64,000 nucleotides of DNA from assembly GCA_005768755.1 (NCBI GenBank), contig VAFL01000014.1, positions 29,207 through 93,206 on the forward strand. Direction: 5' to 3'. A program made the position numbers and the translations under genes. Within the stretch, counting starts at the first letter, position 1. Each line of letters starts with the position of its first letter. This document shows positions 16,282 to 24,894 of the stretch, piece after piece. This DNA is from Paracoccus denitrificans (GTDB taxonomy: Bacteria; Pseudomonadota; Alphaproteobacteria; Rhodobacterales; Rhodobacteraceae). Under the pieces are notes generated by a model. It was given only the letters and a program-made list of their open reading frames with translations. It was not told the DNA's origin and searched no databases.

Positions 16282-17685
16282 ATGCCCGTACCGACCCGTT
16301 CCGCCGCGCTGCTGGCGGTTCTGATAACGATTATACCGTGCGTCGGTGCGTCTGCACCGGTCAGCTCTGATGCGATCGAGACGGCAAACTACACGGGCGG
16401 TGACCTTCCCGGTGGGCAGTCTGCGCTGACGGCAAAGGTGCAGGTGATGTTGGATCGCGCTGGCACGTCGCCAGGTGTCATAGATGGTGTAAAGGGCGGG
16501 ATGAGCCGCAGCGCGATCGCCGCGTTTGAAAGACGCAGTGGTCTGCCTGCAGACGGCATGATGGACGCGCAGGTGTGGGCCGCGCTGCAGCCCTTTGCCG
16601 GCGGGGCCATGACCATGGACTATACGATTACCCCTGCTGATGAGACGCAGCTGACGTTGCACATCCCCGACGACTATCTTGAAAAGGCGAACATGACCTC
16701 GCTTGGCTATACCAGTGTGGCCGAGAAGCTGGGCGAGCGCTTTCATATGAGCGAAAAGTTTCTTGGCACGCTGAATCCCGGCATTCCGTTGGTGGCGGGA
16801 TCTACGATCAAGGTCATTGCGCCGTCAAAACCGCTGCGCGCAAAGGTAAGTCGGATCTTCATCGAGAAGGGCACGAACCGCGTTGCGGCATACGATTCCG
16901 AGGGGCACATGGTGGTCAATTATCCTGCGACCATCGGCTCTGCCGAGACGCCATCGCCTAGCGGCAGCCACAAGGTGCGCGCTGTGGCCATGAATCCTGA
17001 ATACACATATAACCCTTCGATCAACTTTACGCAGGGCGAGAACAAGTCGGTCCTGACCCTTCCGCCGGGGCCGAACGGACCAGTGGGGACTGTTTGGATC
17101 GCGTTGACCAAGCCGACTTATGGCCTGCATGGCACGCCTACGCCTTCGCGCCTGTTCGTCAGCGAATCGCATGGCTGCGTGCGCCTGACCAATTGGGATG
17201 CAGAGGAACTGGCCCATATGGTGCAGCCCGGCATCACCACGGTGGAATTCCTGGAAAGCGGCACCACGCTGGCAGATGTCATGGGCGAGGCAACCGGGGT
17301 GTCCACGGCGGTCGCTGCGGTTGCGACACAGGCCCGGGCCGTCGGTACGACTGGTCCTGTTTCAACGACACTGGCATCCTCGGCGCCGCCGGTGCCCCGG
17401 CCCGCTGCAATTGCCGGTGCGCCTGCGGTAACAGCCGCACCGGCCGCATCAGATGCCCCCGGCGCAGCACCGACCGCAACCGCAGGAGGAACCGTTCCGG
17501 CGACTGGTTCGACCCCGGCAATGGTGCCCACCACCGTCGCACCTGTGCCGCTTGATCCTTTGACCGCGGCTGTCGAGGCTGCAACCACCGACGCGCCGGG
17601 TGTCGTCGTCACACAACCGGCGCCCGTAACGCCACAAGGCGCGACTGTCCCGCCGACGGGCACCGCCGGCGCGTCCGGGCGTTAG
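16282..17685 (+). CDS. L,D-transpeptidase with peptidoglycan-binding domain and long Ala/Pro/Thr tail
   Basis: 467 residues from the ATG at 16282 with AGGAGA before it. An N-terminal signal sequence ends near residue 24. A PG-binding-1 domain follows (about 48-105: KVQVMLDRAGTSPGVIDG), then a LysM-like stretch (140-180) and the YkuD domain (about 188-325). The catalytic motif has HGTPTPS (283-289) and SHGCVRL (296-302), with Cys299. Residues 340-467 are low-complexity Ala/Pro/Thr/Val and probably disordered. The enzyme should form 3-3 cross-links or attach ligands to peptidoglycan in the periplasm. The extensin-like gene starts 7 bases after its stop, so the two are co-transcribed. Confidence 0.9.
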   Translation: MPVPTRSAALLAVLITIIPCVGASAPVSSDAIETANYTGGDLPGGQSALTAKVQVMLDRAGTSPGVIDGVKGGMSRSAIAAFERRSGLPADGMMDAQVWAALQPFAGGAMTMDYTITPADETQLTLHIPDDYLEKANMTSLGYTSVAEKLGERFHMSEKFLGTLNPGIPLVAGSTIKVIAPSKPLRAKVSRIFIEKGTNRVAAYDSEGHMVVNYPATIGSAETPSPSGSHKVRAVAMNPEYTYNPSINFTQGENKSVLTLPPGPNGPVGTVWIALTKPTYGLHGTPTPSRLFVSESHGCVRLTNWDAEELAHMVQPGITTVEFLESGTTLADVMGEATGVSTAVAAVATQARAVGTTGPVSTTLASSAPPVPRPAAIAGAPAVTAAPAASDAPGAAPTATAGGTVPATGSTPAMVPTTVAPVPLDPLTAAVEAATTDAPGVVVTQPAPVTPQGATVPPTGTAGASGR

Positions 17686-17692
17686 GCCAGTC

Positions 17693-18601
17693 ATGGTCTG
17701 GGCGAGGTTTCTGCTGATCTCGATGCTGTTGCCAGCCTGGCAGTCGGCCGCGCAAACCGTGCTGCCCATCGAACCACCTTCCGAACAGCCAAGCGCCAGT
17801 GAGCGACCGCCCGCGCGGCCTTCCCCTTCGCCGCAGGCTGCGCGGCCACCTGCCGCCGCCGAGCGCCCCTTGCCAAAGGCATTGACTGACCCGGCGGCAC
17901 CGGAAGCGCCCATGCCCGATGCAAAGATCGAATCCGCAGCGCCGGGCCCTGATTCTACTGACGGTGGCTCTGTGTCATCCGAAGTGACAGCGCCCGTCGT
18001 GCCTGCCCCGCCACCCGCCTGGCTGGGCCTTGCTGAAAACGAGTTTTCACAGCAATCCTGCCTCTTGGGTCTGTCGATGTTAGGTGTCAGTTATACGCCG
18101 CTAGACCCCATCACGTCGCCCGAGGACCCTGATTGCGGGATCGCCCGACCGCTAAGCATCGCCGAAATCCAGCCGGGGATCGTTATTGCGGGCGACGCGA
18201 TCATGCGCTGCGATACCGCCCGCAGCCTGGCGCTTTGGGTCAGAAATGATGCGACAGCTTCAGTGCGACATTTGCCGGGTGCGCCGCGTATCACCGAAAT
18301 CCTGCCCGGCTCTACCTACCAGTGCCGGGCGCGGGTGGGGGGTAGTTCTGATAAGCTGTCGGAGCACGCGCTTGGCAACGCCTTCGACGTCAGCGGTCTG
18401 CGTTTGTCTGACGGGTCGGAACTGACCATCGCGCCGCGGAACGACAGCGGCGAAATTGCCGAAGCGGTCCAGAAGGCACTGCGCTACACGGCCTGTCTGC
18501 AATTCAGCACGGTGTTGGGTCCGGGTTCGAATGCGGCGCATGACGACCATTTGCATTTCGATATTGCCGCGCGCAGGGGCGGATGGCGGCTTTGCGAATA
18601 G
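17693..18601 (+). CDS. extensin-like C-terminal domain protein, exported
   Basis: 302 residues. Signal peptide (MVWARFLLISMLLPAWQSAAQ), a Pro/Ala/Ser-rich linker to about residue 105, then the extensin-like C domain (PF06904). The domain shows QQSCLLGLSMLGV, the metal-site-like SDKLSEHALGNAFDVSGL and a final DDHLHFDIAARRGGW. His and Asp in these last two motifs resemble the zinc ligands of DD-carboxypeptidases of the M15 type. Activity on cell-wall peptides is therefore plausible but not shown. It follows the L,D-transpeptidase in the same operon and converges with a Crp-family gene 4 bases away. Confidence 0.85.
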   Translation: MVWARFLLISMLLPAWQSAAQTVLPIEPPSEQPSASERPPARPSPSPQAARPPAAAERPLPKALTDPAAPEAPMPDAKIESAAPGPDSTDGGSVSSEVTAPVVPAPPPAWLGLAENEFSQQSCLLGLSMLGVSYTPLDPITSPEDPDCGIARPLSIAEIQPGIVIAGDAIMRCDTARSLALWVRNDATASVRHLPGAPRITEILPGSTYQCRARVGGSSDKLSEHALGNAFDVSGLRLSDGSELTIAPRNDSGEIAEAVQKALRYTACLQFSTVLGPGSNAAHDDHLHFDIAARRGGWRLCE

Positions 18602-18605
18602 GCGC

Positions 18606-19334
18606 CTAGCGGTCCAGTTCTTCAAGATCCAGATATTCGGGATTGAAACGCGCAAGCTTGGCAATACCTGGCCAGTCGAGTATCTCGATCTCGGTCCCCG
18701 ACCACCTGATCAGATCGCGTTCCCGCAGATCGCGCACGGCACGGTTGATGTGGATCGGCGAATAGCCGAGCATGCTGGCCAGGTCCCGCTGCAGAAGCGG
18801 TAGGGTGAATGTGTAGCCGGAGACAGCGTTTACGGATTTCAGCCGGGTATAAATCTCGCAAAGCAGATGCGCGAGATGAGCACTTGACCGGAGTGAGGCC
18901 GCCGCGACCAACCACTGACGATGAATGGCGGCGTCGATGGCCGTGGACATCCAAAGCAGGCGCGTCAGGTGCGGCCATTCTTCGGTGATGTCGCGCAGCT
19001 GATCGTGACTCACATATTCGACTTCGGCCGGCCCCATCGCGATGATGGTATGTTCCAGCCCAGCCAGAACAAAGCCGTGCAGGTCGATGAAGTCGCCTGG
19101 AACATGCAAGGCGGTAATGACCCTGCCCGCATTGCCTGCCAACCTGTGCACCCGTGCGGACATGCCGGACAGCATCAGGCAGCTCTGCTCCACCACGACG
19201 TCGCGTGCCACGATGACATCGCCCGAGCTGAAGCTTCTGCGCTGCGTTTTCAGCGCGGCCAGGCGTGCCCTTTCTGCCTCGCTCAGCGAATCGCGGCGTT
19301 CCAGATATTGGATGAAATATTCAGACAGTCCCAC
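18606..19334 (-). CDS. Crp/Fnr-family transcriptional regulator
   Basis: 242 residues from a GTG at 19334 (MGLSEYFIQYLERRD), preceded by AGGGAA. A cyclic-nucleotide-type beta-barrel spans about 25-125 (SGDVIVARDVVVEQSCLMLSG and ALHVPGDFIDLHGFVL). A long dimer helix follows, then a winged helix with LLQRDLASMLGYSPIHINRAVRDL as helix-turn-helix. There is no N-terminal cysteine cluster, so it is not an oxygen-sensing Fnr. The effector is unknown. Related small Crp proteins of alphaproteobacteria often respond to stress. Confidence 0.87.
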   Translation of the reverse strand: MGLSEYFIQYLERRDSLSEAERARLAALKTQRRSFSSGDVIVARDVVVEQSCLMLSGMSARVHRLAGNAGRVITALHVPGDFIDLHGFVLAGLEHTIIAMGPAEVEYVSHDQLRDITEEWPHLTRLLWMSTAIDAAIHRQWLVAAASLRSSAHLAHLLCEIYTRLKSVNAVSGYTFTLPLLQRDLASMLGYSPIHINRAVRDLRERDLIRWSGTEIEILDWPGIAKLARFNPEYLDLEELDR

Positions 19335-19418
19335 GGTCGTTCCCTAGCGATCGGCGCGAAACTGCATGTTTTAGCACGATTTCGCAATCCAACTTATGGT
19401 TAACAATGATCAATCAGA

Positions 19419-20759
19419 TCAGGTTCCTCGGCCTCCTCTCGGTTGGGCGGATCGTTGCTGATGCAACACATTTGCGAGCATGGTGAAGCTGGCGGCGCAA
19501 CCGTCTGGGCTTTTCCGTGCGACGACAGCATCCAGCGCGGGATAAAGCCGAACGGCCTCATCCAGGGCTGCATCCGATCCTGATGCGTAAAGGCCCGCCT
19601 TGATCATCAGTTCCGATTCCGCATAGGCGCCCAGAGCTGCGCGGGCCCGCCCGATCAGCTGATTTTCCGCGTCACTGGCCGCATTGGGCAAAGAGCGCGA
19701 GACCGAGCGCAACACGTCCACCGCTGGAAAGCGCCCGCGTTCCGCAATGGCGCGGTCCAGCACAACATGCCCGTCAAGCACGCCGCGCAGGATATCCGCA
19801 ACCGGCTCCTCCATGTCTGATCCCGCGACAAGCACGCTGAAAATGGCGGTGATGTCCCCTGCACCTTCGGGACCCGGTCCGGCGCGTTCGGCCAATGACA
19901 TGATCAGATGCGAGGTCGAGGGCGGAAAGCCGCGGTAAGTTGCGCCTTCGCCAGAGGCCAGGGCAATTTCGCGATGCGCCTCGGCGAATCGAGTAATCGA
20001 ATCCGCAAGGAAAAGGACGTGGCGCCCCTGGTCACGGAAATGTTCGGCGACAGCCATGGCCGCCCAGGCGCATCGTCGCCGGATGAGTGGCGATTGGTCC
20101 GACGTTGCGGCGACGACCACCGCACGCGCCATGCCTGCAGGTCCAAGGACGGTTTCGACGAACTCTCGCAATTCGCGGCCGCGTTCGCCAATCAGGGCGA
20201 TGACGACAAGATCGGCTTTGATGCCAACAGCAAGGTTCGACAGCAGTGTCGATTTCCCGACACCCGACCCAGCGAAAAGCCCGATCCGCTGCCCGCGCAC
20301 GATGGGCAGCAATGTGTCGAAAATAACCAGCCCTGTATCCAGACGTTCCCCAAGCCGCTTGCGTGTCACTGCTGCAGGTGCAGGTTCCATGAAATTGCGC
20401 TGTGCGAGTCCAGATCCCAGGGGCCGCCCGTCGATGGGTCGGCCGAACGGATCGACGATGCGTCCGATCCAGGCGTCAGTCGGTGCAAGCCGGGGCGCAA
20501 AGACCAGTTCAACCTCGGTCCCGATGGACAGGCCTTCTGGCGGCGATTCGGTCAGGATGTCGGCCAGATCACGGCCGAGCGCCACGATCTCTCCTGCCAT
20601 GCCGGTCGCGGTTGTGAATGCGACCCGGTCCCCGATCGAGGCATGTGCATTCAGTCCCGCAACGCGCACGAGCCCCGCCCGGATCTCGGCGACAGAGCCG
20701 AAATATCGCGCGGTGCGCAGACGCGTGATCTGTGCCGAGATCGATTCAAGTTTATCCAT
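19419..20759 (-). CDS. fliI: flagellum-specific ATPase FliI
   Basis: 446 residues. A rotary-ATPase-like export ATPase: Walker A GSGVGKST at 164-171, DTLLPIVRGQRIGLFAG ahead of it, GERGRELREFVE, the Walker B region HVLFLADSITRFAEAHREIAL and PPSTSHLIMSLAERAGPG. FliI unfolds and feeds substrates to the flagellar type III export gate. It is divergent from the flgB operon across 99 bases. FliH and FliJ genes are not adjacent. The Walker and Q-loop features distinguish it from AtpD. A type III secretion ATPase is the alternative, but the flagellar context settles it. Confidence 0.95.
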   Translation of the reverse strand: MDKLESISAQITRLRTARYFGSVAEIRAGLVRVAGLNAHASIGDRVAFTTATGMAGEIVALGRDLADILTESPPEGLSIGTEVELVFAPRLAPTDAWIGRIVDPFGRPIDGRPLGSGLAQRNFMEPAPAAVTRKRLGERLDTGLVIFDTLLPIVRGQRIGLFAGSGVGKSTLLSNLAVGIKADLVVIALIGERGRELREFVETVLGPAGMARAVVVAATSDQSPLIRRRCAWAAMAVAEHFRDQGRHVLFLADSITRFAEAHREIALASGEGATYRGFPPSTSHLIMSLAERAGPGPEGAGDITAIFSVLVAGSDMEEPVADILRGVLDGHVVLDRAIAERGRFPAVDVLRSVSRSLPNAASDAENQLIGRARAALGAYAESELMIKAGLYASGSDAALDEAVRLYPALDAVVARKSPDGCAASFTMLANVLHQQRSAQPRGGRGT

Positions 20760-20801
20760 TTCGTTGCCTCATGCCGCGCAGGAAATTCGCCGGCCTGAAA
20801 C

Positions 20802-20825
20802 GGTTTTTAAACCAATTGAGGTTAA
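20802..20825. promoter_or_regulatory. TTAA pair in the fliI / flgB divergent gap
   Basis: Two TTAA half-sites (20807-20810 and 20822-20825) flank 11 bases, within the imperfect palindrome GGTTTTTAAACC at 20802-20813. The master regulator CtrA binds TTAA-N7-TTAAC, so the spacing here is wrong for a standard box. The site is recorded only as a candidate control element of the divergent flagellar transcripts. Confidence 0.25.
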
Positions 20826-20858
20826 GACCGGGTTTATCGCGGCAGAGGAGAAGCCTCT

Positions 20859-21248
20859 TTGTTGGAGCAACTTGAAACAATCTGGATGTCACGGGCGATG
20901 TCGTCCCATGCCGCCGAACGCGCAAGGCTTGTTGCGGGCAACGTGGCCAACGCGGACACGCCCGGTTACCTGTCACGCGACCTGGCGCCCTTCGTCGAAA
21001 CCTATCGAAGCGCGGGTGCACCCCCAATGCGGACAACACGTCCCGGTCACATGGAAGATGGGTTGTCACTCGGTGCGGGTAGCCGTGCGATCGAAGAACG
21101 CGGCGGCCAGTCGCCAAACGGCAATTCCGTCTCGCTAGAGGCAGAGATGGTCCGAACCGCAGAGGTCAAGCGCCAGCACGACATGTCGCTGGCGATCTAT
21201 AAATCGTCCTTGACCATGTTGCGCAGCGCGCTCGGGCGGAGGGGTTAA
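20859..21248 (+). CDS. flgB: flagellar proximal rod protein FlgB
   Basis: 129 residues from a TTG at 20859, chosen because GAGGAG lies 8 bases upstream; the first ATG at 20886 would remove the first helix. The rod signature ARLVAGNVANADTPGYLSRD is near residues 22-41, and the C-terminal helix is VKRQHDMSLAIYKSSLTMLRSAL. FlgB forms the base of the flagellar rod and is exported by the type III apparatus. It starts a nine-gene run; flgC begins 3 bases after its stop. Confidence 0.92.
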   Translation: MLEQLETIWMSRAMSSHAAERARLVAGNVANADTPGYLSRDLAPFVETYRSAGAPPMRTTRPGHMEDGLSLGAGSRAIEERGGQSPNGNSVSLEAEMVRTAEVKRQHDMSLAIYKSSLTMLRSALGRRG

Positions 21249-21251
21249 ATC

Positions 21252-21644
21252 GTGGACCGCGTGATTTCCGCAAGCAGCATCGCCGCGTCAGGGATGCGCG
21301 CGCAGGCCGACCGGCTGCGCCATATTTCTGAAAACATCGCCAATGCCGATACCCCTGGTTATCGCCGCAAGCTTGTCACTTTCGACGCCGCAATGGACGG
21401 CGGCAGATCATCGGGGCTGGTGACAGCTTCGGCGCCACATCTCGATCGGACCGAACTGAGCGAGATCTATGATCCTGCCCATCCGATGGCGGACGCGCGC
21501 GGCTTCTACGACGGCTCGAACGTCGATCTTGTGATCGAGATGGCCGACGCCCGCGAGGCCAGCCGTAGTTACGAGGCGAATCTGCGGGTGTTTGAACAAT
21601 CCCGTCAGATGTCATCCTCGCTGCTTGATCTGCTGCGTCGCTGA
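21252..21644 (+). CDS. flgC: flagellar basal-body rod protein FlgC
   Basis: 130 residues from a GTG at 21252. The conserved rod N-terminus ASSIAASGMRAQADRLRHISE and NIANADTPGYRRK lie within the first 40 residues, YDGSNVDLVIEMADAREASRSYEANL near the C-terminus. FlgC stacks on FlgB in the proximal rod. It is tightly spaced in the operon between flgB and fliE. Confidence 0.94.
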   Translation: MDRVISASSIAASGMRAQADRLRHISENIANADTPGYRRKLVTFDAAMDGGRSSGLVTASAPHLDRTELSEIYDPAHPMADARGFYDGSNVDLVIEMADAREASRSYEANLRVFEQSRQMSSSLLDLLRR

Positions 21645-21655
21645 AAGGACTACTC

Positions 21656-21934
21656 ATGATTTCCGCCAACAGTGCCATTACCGCCTATCTGCGCGCGACC
21701 GAGGCTGCACCGCCGCAGCCAATCGCCGAAAGCGGGCTGACAAGTGCCGCGCAAGAGTTCGAAAAAGTCATGACCGCCGCCGATCAGACTGCGATCGGCG
21801 CGATGTCCGGCACGACCGACACCCATGCCCTGGTGCAATCGCTTACCGAAGCAGAGCTCGCGCTCGATGCGGCGGTGGCGATCCGCGACAAGGTCGTCGA
21901 GGCATATCAGGAAATCCTCAGGATGCCGGTCTGA
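21656..21934 (+). CDS. fliE: flagellar hook-basal body complex protein FliE
   Basis: 92 residues, the usual FliE size, with an AAGGAC ribosome site. The C-terminal helices carry the FliE pattern DTHALVQSLTEAELALDAAV followed by IRDKVVEAYQEILRMPV. FliE joins the MS ring to the proximal rod and gates rod export. It lies 11 bases after flgC and 1 base before the fliQ start. Confidence 0.9.
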   Translation: MISANSAITAYLRATEAAPPQPIAESGLTSAAQEFEKVMTAADQTAIGAMSGTTDTHALVQSLTEAELALDAAVAIRDKVVEAYQEILRMPV

Positions 21935-21935
21935 C

Positions 21936-22202
21936 ATGGATGAAAACCTGATCTTCGATCTTACGCGGCAGGCGCTGTGGATTGCCGTACGCATGTCTGC
22001 TCCATTGCTGGCAGTGGCCTTGGTGACCGGCGTCGTCATCGGCCTGTTCCAGGCGCTCACCTCGGTCCAGGAAATGACGCTGACATTCGTGCCCAAAATC
22101 GGTCTGATGCTTGCGGTGTTCTGGGTTTCGATGAGCTTCATGACCGCAGTTCTTGCAGGCTTTTTCACCGATAGCCTGCTGCCCTTGATGCAGGGGGGCT
22201 GA
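21936..22202 (+). CDS. fliQ: flagellar export gate protein FliQ
   Basis: 88 residues from the ATG at 21936 (MDENLIFDLTRQALWIAVR); an in-frame extension upstream overlaps fliE and is rejected. Two transmembrane helices at about 17-38 and 52-75 flank the conserved loop QALTSVQEMTLTFVPKIG. FliQ is a core inner-membrane subunit of the FliPQR export gate. FliP and FliR are not in the window. The flgF start follows 3 bases later. Confidence 0.95.
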   Translation: MDENLIFDLTRQALWIAVRMSAPLLAVALVTGVVIGLFQALTSVQEMTLTFVPKIGLMLAVFWVSMSFMTAVLAGFFTDSLLPLMQGG

Positions 22203-22205
22203 AGG

Positions 22206-22922
22206 TTGGATAATGCGATTTATGCCGGTCTGACGCGGCAATCGGGCCTGATGCGCGAAATGCGCGTCATCGCAAACAATATTGCCAACGCAGAAACCAC
22301 CGGCTTTCGACGGGAAGGCGTGATCTTCTCGGAATATCTTGCATCAACGGGGAACCGGCGCGAGGGGCTGTCTATGGCCAATGCGCGTGGGCGATTGCTG
22401 GATCTGGACCAGGCCGGCATGTCGATGACGGGCGGCACTTATGATCTGGCGATTGACGGCCCGGGCTTTTTCGCCGTCCAGACCCCCGATGGCATCAGGA
22501 TCACCCGCGCGGGCGCTTTCCTGACTTCCCCCGAAGGTGAGTTGATGAACGCCGATGGTCATCGCCTTCTGGACGAGGGTCAGGCCCCGGTCCAGATCCC
22601 GGCAGGCGCGGCAAGTGTCGTGATTGGCCCCGACGGTACCGTTTCTGCCGACGGAGAACAGATTGCGCGCGTAGGACTGTTTGCGGCGCCTGACCCGGGA
22701 ACGATGTTGCGAAGCGGCGGCACGATGTTTGCGACCGATGGCGGCCTTGAACCGGCGTTGGATGCCAGCGTGCAGCAAGGGTTCCTGGAAGGGTCCAACG
22801 TCGATTCCATCGCCGAAATCAGCCGCATGATCGAAGTTCAGCGCGCCTATGAAATGGGCCAGAACCTGCTGGACCGCGAAGACAAGCGCATCCGCGACAC
22901 AATTGCGTCCATGACGCGTTAA
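22206..22922 (+). CDS. flgF: flagellar rod protein FlgF
   Basis: 238 residues from a TTG at 22206, right after fliQ. The rod and hook N-terminus IYAGLTRQSGLMREMRVIAN and NIANAETTGFRREG is followed by YDLAIDGPGFFAVQTPDG (about 80-97), and the C-terminal QQGFLEGSNVDSIAEISRMI and VQRAYEMGQNLLDREDKRI. The order next to flgG and the length, shorter than flgG, favour FlgF. It builds part of the proximal rod. Confidence 0.93.
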   Translation: MDNAIYAGLTRQSGLMREMRVIANNIANAETTGFRREGVIFSEYLASTGNRREGLSMANARGRLLDLDQAGMSMTGGTYDLAIDGPGFFAVQTPDGIRITRAGAFLTSPEGELMNADGHRLLDEGQAPVQIPAGAASVVIGPDGTVSADGEQIARVGLFAAPDPGTMLRSGGTMFATDGGLEPALDASVQQGFLEGSNVDSIAEISRMIEVQRAYEMGQNLLDREDKRIRDTIASMTR

Positions 22923-22934
22923 CGGAGACCTCGT

Positions 22935-23720
22935 ATGAAGGCCCTGCAAATCGCCGCAACCGGCATGAGCGCGCAACAAACGCGCGTCGACGTGATTTCA
23001 AACAACCTCGCGAACATGTCTACCACCGGCTATAACGCCCGGCGCGCTGATTTCGCGGATCTGCATTACCAGCAGGCGGTCCGGCCTGGTTCGATCTCTG
23101 CATCCGACGGAACGGTCATTCCCGCCGGCATCCAGCTTGGCCTTGGCGCGCGCCCGACCGCCGTCACCGTGACGGTTGCGCAAGGCACGCTCAGCGCGAC
23201 GGGGGGGGACCTTGATCTTGCCATCGACGGCCACGGATATCTGGAAGTCATCATGCCCTCCGGTATCTCCGGTTATACGCGCGACGGTGCATTGAAGCGT
23301 TCACCTGACGGTCAGGTTGTGACCTCGGACGGCTATCCGGTGGCACCAGGGATCACGATACCGGACGATGCGCGTAGCGTGACGATCAATGCAGATGGCG
23401 AAGCCTACGCCTATTTCGACGATCAGGTTGAACCAGAATTGTTGGGTCAGTTCAGTCTCGCCAGCTTTACCAATGAAAAGGGCCTCGAAGCGATCGGCTC
23501 CAATCTGTTTCTGGAAACCAATGCCTCGGGTCCGGCACTTGTCTCGCTGCCCGGCCAGGAAGGTGCCGGCACTCTGCGTCAGGGCTACCTGGAGGAAAGC
23601 TCTGTCGATCCCGTTCGCGAGGTCACGGAGCTTATCAAGGCGCAGCGCGGATATGAACTGAATGCGAAGGTCATCACTGCCGCCGACCAGATGCTTGGCG
23701 CAACTGTCCAGGTGCGCTGA
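22935..23720 (+). CDS. flgG: flagellar distal rod protein FlgG
   Basis: 261 residues. ALQIAATGMSAQQTRVDVIS and NNLANMSTTGYNARRADFAD at the N-terminus are the classic FlgG signature. GGDLDLAIDGHGYLEV, GYTRDGALKRSPDGQVV and the C-terminal EESSVDPVREVTELIKAQRG and YELNAKVITAADQML complete it. FlgG makes the distal rod. Its stop overlaps the flgA start by 1 base (TGATG), suggesting coupling. Confidence 0.97.
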   Translation: MKALQIAATGMSAQQTRVDVISNNLANMSTTGYNARRADFADLHYQQAVRPGSISASDGTVIPAGIQLGLGARPTAVTVTVAQGTLSATGGDLDLAIDGHGYLEVIMPSGISGYTRDGALKRSPDGQVVTSDGYPVAPGITIPDDARSVTINADGEAYAYFDDQVEPELLGQFSLASFTNEKGLEAIGSNLFLETNASGPALVSLPGQEGAGTLRQGYLEESSVDPVREVTELIKAQRGYELNAKVITAADQMLGATVQVR

Positions 23721-24154
23721 TGCGTGGGATTGTCCTTTCACTCTTGCTGTCTGCCATCCCCCTTGGCGCAAAAGCCGCAATCGTGGCGGCGCACAACCTG
23801 CCCGCCGGTACGGTGTTGAGCGAGACCGATCTGGTCTGGGACGAGGATGTCGCGGGCGGATTGACCGATCCGGAGCTGGCGATCGGCAAGCAGGTGCGCG
23901 TGGCCATCTACGAAGGCCGCCCGGTTGTCGCAGGTGCGTTGCGCGTGCCGGTTCTTGTCAGCCGCAACCAGATCGTCCGCATTGCCTATGACAGCGGCAT
24001 GCTGCGGATCGAGGCCGAAGGCCGCGCCCTGTCCGAGGGCGCCGCCGGTGATCTGGTCAGGGTGATGAACCTGTCCTCTCGAAAGACGATTTCGGCGGTT
24101 GTCGCCCCCGATGGAACGCTTCTGGCAAATGCCGGCACACTGGAGATGAAATGA
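23720..24154 (+). CDS. flgA: flagellar P-ring assembly chaperone FlgA
   Basis: 144 residues. A cleavable signal peptide (MRGIVLSLLLSAIPLGAKA) precedes a SAF-like domain: VVAAHNLPAGTVLSETDLVW, GKQVRVAIYEGRPVVAGALR and VVAPDGTLLANAGTLEMK at the end. FlgA escorts FlgI in the periplasm during P-ring assembly. It is short for the family because the N-terminal subdomain is absent, as is usual in Rhodobacterales. It overlaps flgG by 1 base and flgH by 4. Confidence 0.88.
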   Translation: MRGIVLSLLLSAIPLGAKAAIVAAHNLPAGTVLSETDLVWDEDVAGGLTDPELAIGKQVRVAIYEGRPVVAGALRVPVLVSRNQIVRIAYDSGMLRIEAEGRALSEGAAGDLVRVMNLSSRKTISAVVAPDGTLLANAGTLEMK

Positions 24155-24885
24155 AACGCTTCGCCCTAGTTCTTTGCGCCGTGGCCATGTCGTTGACCGG
24201 CGCCTGCAACCGTGTGGATCATATCGGCCGGCCACCAACGATGACCGTGCCGCAGAGCACGCCCGAATTCGTCGCCATGACAGAGCCGGAGCTGGATCTG
24301 CCTGAGGCACCGCAGCGTCCTGAAGCGCGAGCTTCGCTTTGGGCCGGAGAGCGAAATTCTCTGGTTCGCGATCGCCGCGCGGCGACCCGCGGCGATATCC
24401 TGACCGTGGTCATCGAGATCGACGACAAGGCAGAGATATCGAACAGTTCCAGCCGGTCGCGATCGGCCGCGGATTCGGTCAGTATCCCTGAATTCGGTGG
24501 GCTGCCGCAAAGCCTGAACAAGAAGATGACCGATGGCGCGTCAATGGAGCGGCTGGTTGAGGCCGATGCAGATTCGTCGTATAAAGGGAATGGCAAGGTG
24601 TCGCGTCGCGAAAAGCTGACTTTGCGCGTCGCTGCGACGGTGATCGACCGGTTGCCCAACGGTACACTTCATATTGAAGGCAGTCAGGAGGTTCGCGTCA
24701 ATTTCGAGATGCGAGATCTGACCGTATCTGGCTTCGTGCGGCCAGAGGATATCGGTCGCGATAACGATGTGCCTTATGACCGCATTGCCGGCGCGCGGAT
24801 TTCTTACGGCGGGCGCGGTCAGATCAGCGATGTGCAGCAGCCACGCTATGGTCAGCAGATCGCAGATATCATCCTGCCTTATTGA
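24151..24885 (+). CDS. flgH: flagellar L-ring protein FlgH
   Basis: 244 residues. A lipoprotein signal ends with SLTGAC near residue 19. The mature part contains LWAGERNSLVRDRRAATRGD, ILTVVIEIDDKAEISNSSSR, VAATVIDRLPNGTLHIEGSQ and VSGFVRPEDIGRDNDV, with a final RGQISDVQQPRYGQQIADII. These are the defining FlgH segments. FlgH forms the outer-membrane bushing. It starts inside flgA (ATGA overlap). FlgI is not adjacent. Confidence 0.95.
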   Translation: MKRFALVLCAVAMSLTGACNRVDHIGRPPTMTVPQSTPEFVAMTEPELDLPEAPQRPEARASLWAGERNSLVRDRRAATRGDILTVVIEIDDKAEISNSSSRSRSAADSVSIPEFGGLPQSLNKKMTDGASMERLVEADADSSYKGNGKVSRREKLTLRVAATVIDRLPNGTLHIEGSQEVRVNFEMRDLTVSGFVRPEDIGRDNDVPYDRIAGARISYGGRGQISDVQQPRYGQQIADIILPY

Positions 24886-24894
24886 GGTGATACG

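Noticed and set aside
15439..16746. 435-codon minus-strand ORF across the GntR and transpeptidase genes
   Set aside because: Spans two real genes and their promoter on the other strand, and has an unlikely Arg/His/Gln composition.
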